Shown one piece after another: positions 5,694 to 6,874 of a stretch of DNA of 6,874 nt. The position numbers were made by a program, and so were the translations under genes. Each line of letters starts with the position of its first letter. Positions within the stretch are counted from its first letter, which is position 1. The stretch is from Desulfocapsa sp. (lineage in GTDB: Bacteria; Desulfobacterota; Desulfobulbia; Desulfobulbales; Desulfocapsaceae): positions 1-6,874 of the forward strand of contig JAOZKX010000111.1 of the NCBI GenBank assembly GCA_029935135.1, written 5' to 3'. The notes under the pieces were generated by a model. That model worked only from the letters and a program-made list of their open reading frames with translations, did no database searches and was not told the origin of the DNA.

Positions 5694-6299
5694 TTGAGTT
5701 TTATCAACTTAAAAGACAAGGTCGTACAGGTTAAGATTGTTTATTATGGCCCTGGGCGCTGTGGGAAAACGACAAACCTGGAATATGTAAACCGGAAATT
5801 CCGTGATCAGATTCAATCTGAAATGGTCAGTTTAAAAACCCACGGTGACCGGACTTTGTTCTTTGATTTTCTTCCTTTTGATATGGGAAAAATTAAGGGA
5901 TATGACATTAAAATTCAGCTGTATACAGTTCCCGGACAGGTGAAATATAATGCCACCCGTAAGCTTGTTTTAAAAGGGGTAGATGGAGTTGTTTTTGTGG
6001 CAGATGCCATGGAGAAGCAAAGAGAGAAAAATATTCGTTCTCTAAACCAGCTGCATGAAAATTTACAGGCCTATAAAGAGTCGATTTTTAAGATACCATT
6101 GGTTATTCAATACAACAAAGTGGATCTGAAGGATCACGGTGTGCCAATTTTGCCCACAGAACTTTTACGGAAAGATTTGAATAGCAGATTGAAAGTACCG
6201 GATCTTGAAGCGAGTGCAATTACCGGGTACAATGTTGCAGCAACGTTGAAGAAAATTATATCGTCAACAGTTGTTTCTATCCAGAAAAAATTACTCTAG
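5694..6299 (+). CDS. mglA: MglA-type small Ras-like GTPase
   Basis: Bacterial Ras-like polarity GTPase; in Myxococcus the GTP form marks the leading pole and directs type IV pili and gliding. The 201 residues match the family (about 195). P-loop GPGRCGKTT (19-27, K25, T26); GDRTLFFDFLPF (51-62) with R53 and T54; TVPGQ (78-82), where MglA proteins replace the usual switch-II DxxG, with T78 and catalytic Q82; GVDGVVFVADA (95-105); NKVD (141-144) for guanine recognition; SAITG (174-178) as G5. R53, T78 and Q82 fall at the same numbers as in Myxococcus MglA. No membrane segment; cytosolic. Rare TTG start, so translation may be limited relative to mglB. The stop TAG at 6297-6299 overlaps the Shine-Dalgarno of the next gene. 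The cellular target in this organism (pili, gliding or other) is inferred, not shown. Confidence 0.95.
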   Translation: MSFINLKDKVVQVKIVYYGPGRCGKTTNLEYVNRKFRDQIQSEMVSLKTHGDRTLFFDFLPFDMGKIKGYDIKIQLYTVPGQVKYNATRKLVLKGVDGVVFVADAMEKQREKNIRSLNQLHENLQAYKESIFKIPLVIQYNKVDLKDHGVPILPTELLRKDLNSRLKVPDLEASAITGYNVAATLKKIISSTVVSIQKKLL

Positions 6300-6302
6300 G
6301 GA
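6298..6302 (+). promoter_or_regulatory. Ribosome-binding site fixing the GTG start of the third gene
   Basis: AGGGA overlaps the mglA stop codon and lies 8 nt before GTG at 6311. The ATG at 6304 is only 1 nt away and opens a six-codon frame ending at 6324, so it is not the gene start. The overlap suggests translation is linked to mglA termination. Confidence 0.65.
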
Positions 6303-6310
6303 AATGAACG

Positions 6311-6874
6311 GTGACACAGCATAGTGAAAATCAATATGATGATCTGACCGCTGGCATGGACGATTCCTTCTCCTCAGATTCTATTGACCTGTTTGAATTT
6401 GGCGGTGATGAAGAATCTCCCATTGCGCGGCTGAAAACGATTATACTCTCAATAGACTGGGAGATAAACGATGATATTCTTCAGCAACTTAGTGATGAAC
6501 TTCTTGACTTGAATGATATCTGGGCTGGGGACAAAGTTAAGAAAGTCTATATTCAGGGACTGGATAAGATTGGGAAGTATATCTACAAGGAAAGGGCAAA
6601 TGCTCACCCTGATGCAATTAAAGTCCTCCTCCAATTCTATCATCATCTGGAAAAACTTGTTTCTTCTGAAGATACCATGAGTGGCGAAGAGAAGAAACAG
6701 CTTCTCATGCAAGATGTTAAGCGATTTGACCAGTTAAAGGTAAAGATCAGCGAAAGGACCTCTCAGGCTGGTGAGGAAGCATTAACTGCAAATGCAGTGG
6801 CCGCCGAACCTGCCAAAGAAAGTGAACAAGAGAACCCGTTGAAGGCGTTAAAAGCCCAGGTTCTTGGGATTGAA
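6311..6874 (+). CDS. Unrecognised acidic helical protein downstream of mglA (partial, C-terminus off the right edge)
   Basis: Open for 188 codons from GTG to the window end without a stop. I cannot name it. An acidic, probably disordered N-terminus (1-35, ending in GGDEE) leads into a helical domain (about 36-147) with LKTIILSIDWEINDD (41-55), LNDIWAGDKVKKVYIQGLDKIGKYI (67-91), an AHPDAIKVLLQFYHHL segment (98-113) and a charged helix EEKKQLLMQDVKRFDQLK (126-143). An Ala/Glu-rich linker (148-174) follows. NPLKALKAQVLGIE (175-188) then resembles SPIARLKTIILSID (36-49), so a second copy of the domain probably begins at the edge. No signal peptide or membrane helix seen. It starts 11 nt after mglA with overlapping signals, so it is almost certainly in the same transcript. 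A role as MglA/MglB partner or effector is inference from position; a free-standing regulatory or scaffold role is equally possible. Confidence 0.82.
   Translation, partial: MTQHSENQYDDLTAGMDDSFSSDSIDLFEFGGDEESPIARLKTIILSIDWEINDDILQQLSDELLDLNDIWAGDKVKKVYIQGLDKIGKYIYKERANAHPDAIKVLLQFYHHLEKLVSSEDTMSGEEKKQLLMQDVKRFDQLKVKISERTSQAGEEALTANAVAAEPAKESEQENPLKALKAQVLGIE

Noticed and set aside
6449..6712. 87-codon minus-strand reading frame
   Set aside because: Antisense to the third mgl-linked gene, which has a proper start, linked spacing to mglA and domain-like sequence.

Overview
The window looks like chromosomal backbone of an anaerobic delta-lineage bacterium (Desulfobacterota, perhaps a Desulfobulbia-type sulfate reducer). 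The basis is an 81-residue PxxKW-type cysteine-rich protein, a family I know mainly from that group, together with type IV pilus and MglA/MglB genes and AT-leaning intergenic DNA. The assignment is inference. No transposase, integrase, CRISPR array, rRNA or tRNA was seen.

Layout. (1) 1-850, minus strand: 5' part of pilC, the type IV pilus inner-membrane platform protein; its C-terminal third lies off the left edge. (2) 851-1151: gene-free AT-rich spacer. (3) 1152-1397, plus: the PxxKW protein, closed by a strong Rho-independent terminator (1445-1481). (4) 1504-3062, minus: a two-gene unit, tatD then yggS, joined by a 4-nt stop/start overlap. (5) 3063-3151: short divergent promoter region with overlapping opposed -10 boxes and a small inverted repeat. 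(6) 3152-4882, plus: ade, adenine deaminase. (7) 4883-5231: 349-bp spacer with candidate promoters, one carrying a palindrome between its -35 and -10. (8) 5232-6874, plus: a compact set of mglB (Roadblock/LC7), mglA (small Ras-like GTPase, TTG start) and a third gene running off the right edge, missed by simple ORF calling because it starts with GTG and has no stop inside the window.

How the genes work together. MglA is a polarity GTPase and MglB its GAP/partner; in Myxococcus they control type IV pilus-driven motility, so pilC in the same neighbourhood fits, though the two loci are separated by housekeeping genes. TatD, YggS and Ade are metabolic or quality-control enzymes (3'-5' nuclease/hydrolase, PLP homeostasis, adenine salvage) with no evident tie to motility.

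The most interesting part is the right end. The third gene encodes an acidic, mostly helical protein that I cannot name. Its last 14 visible residues resemble the start of its own first domain, which suggests a tandem-domain protein cut by the window edge. It is a candidate partner or effector of MglA. The mglB leader also carries a 12-nt perfect complement of the mglA ribosome-binding region, a possible long-range RNA switch setting the MglB:MglA ratio.
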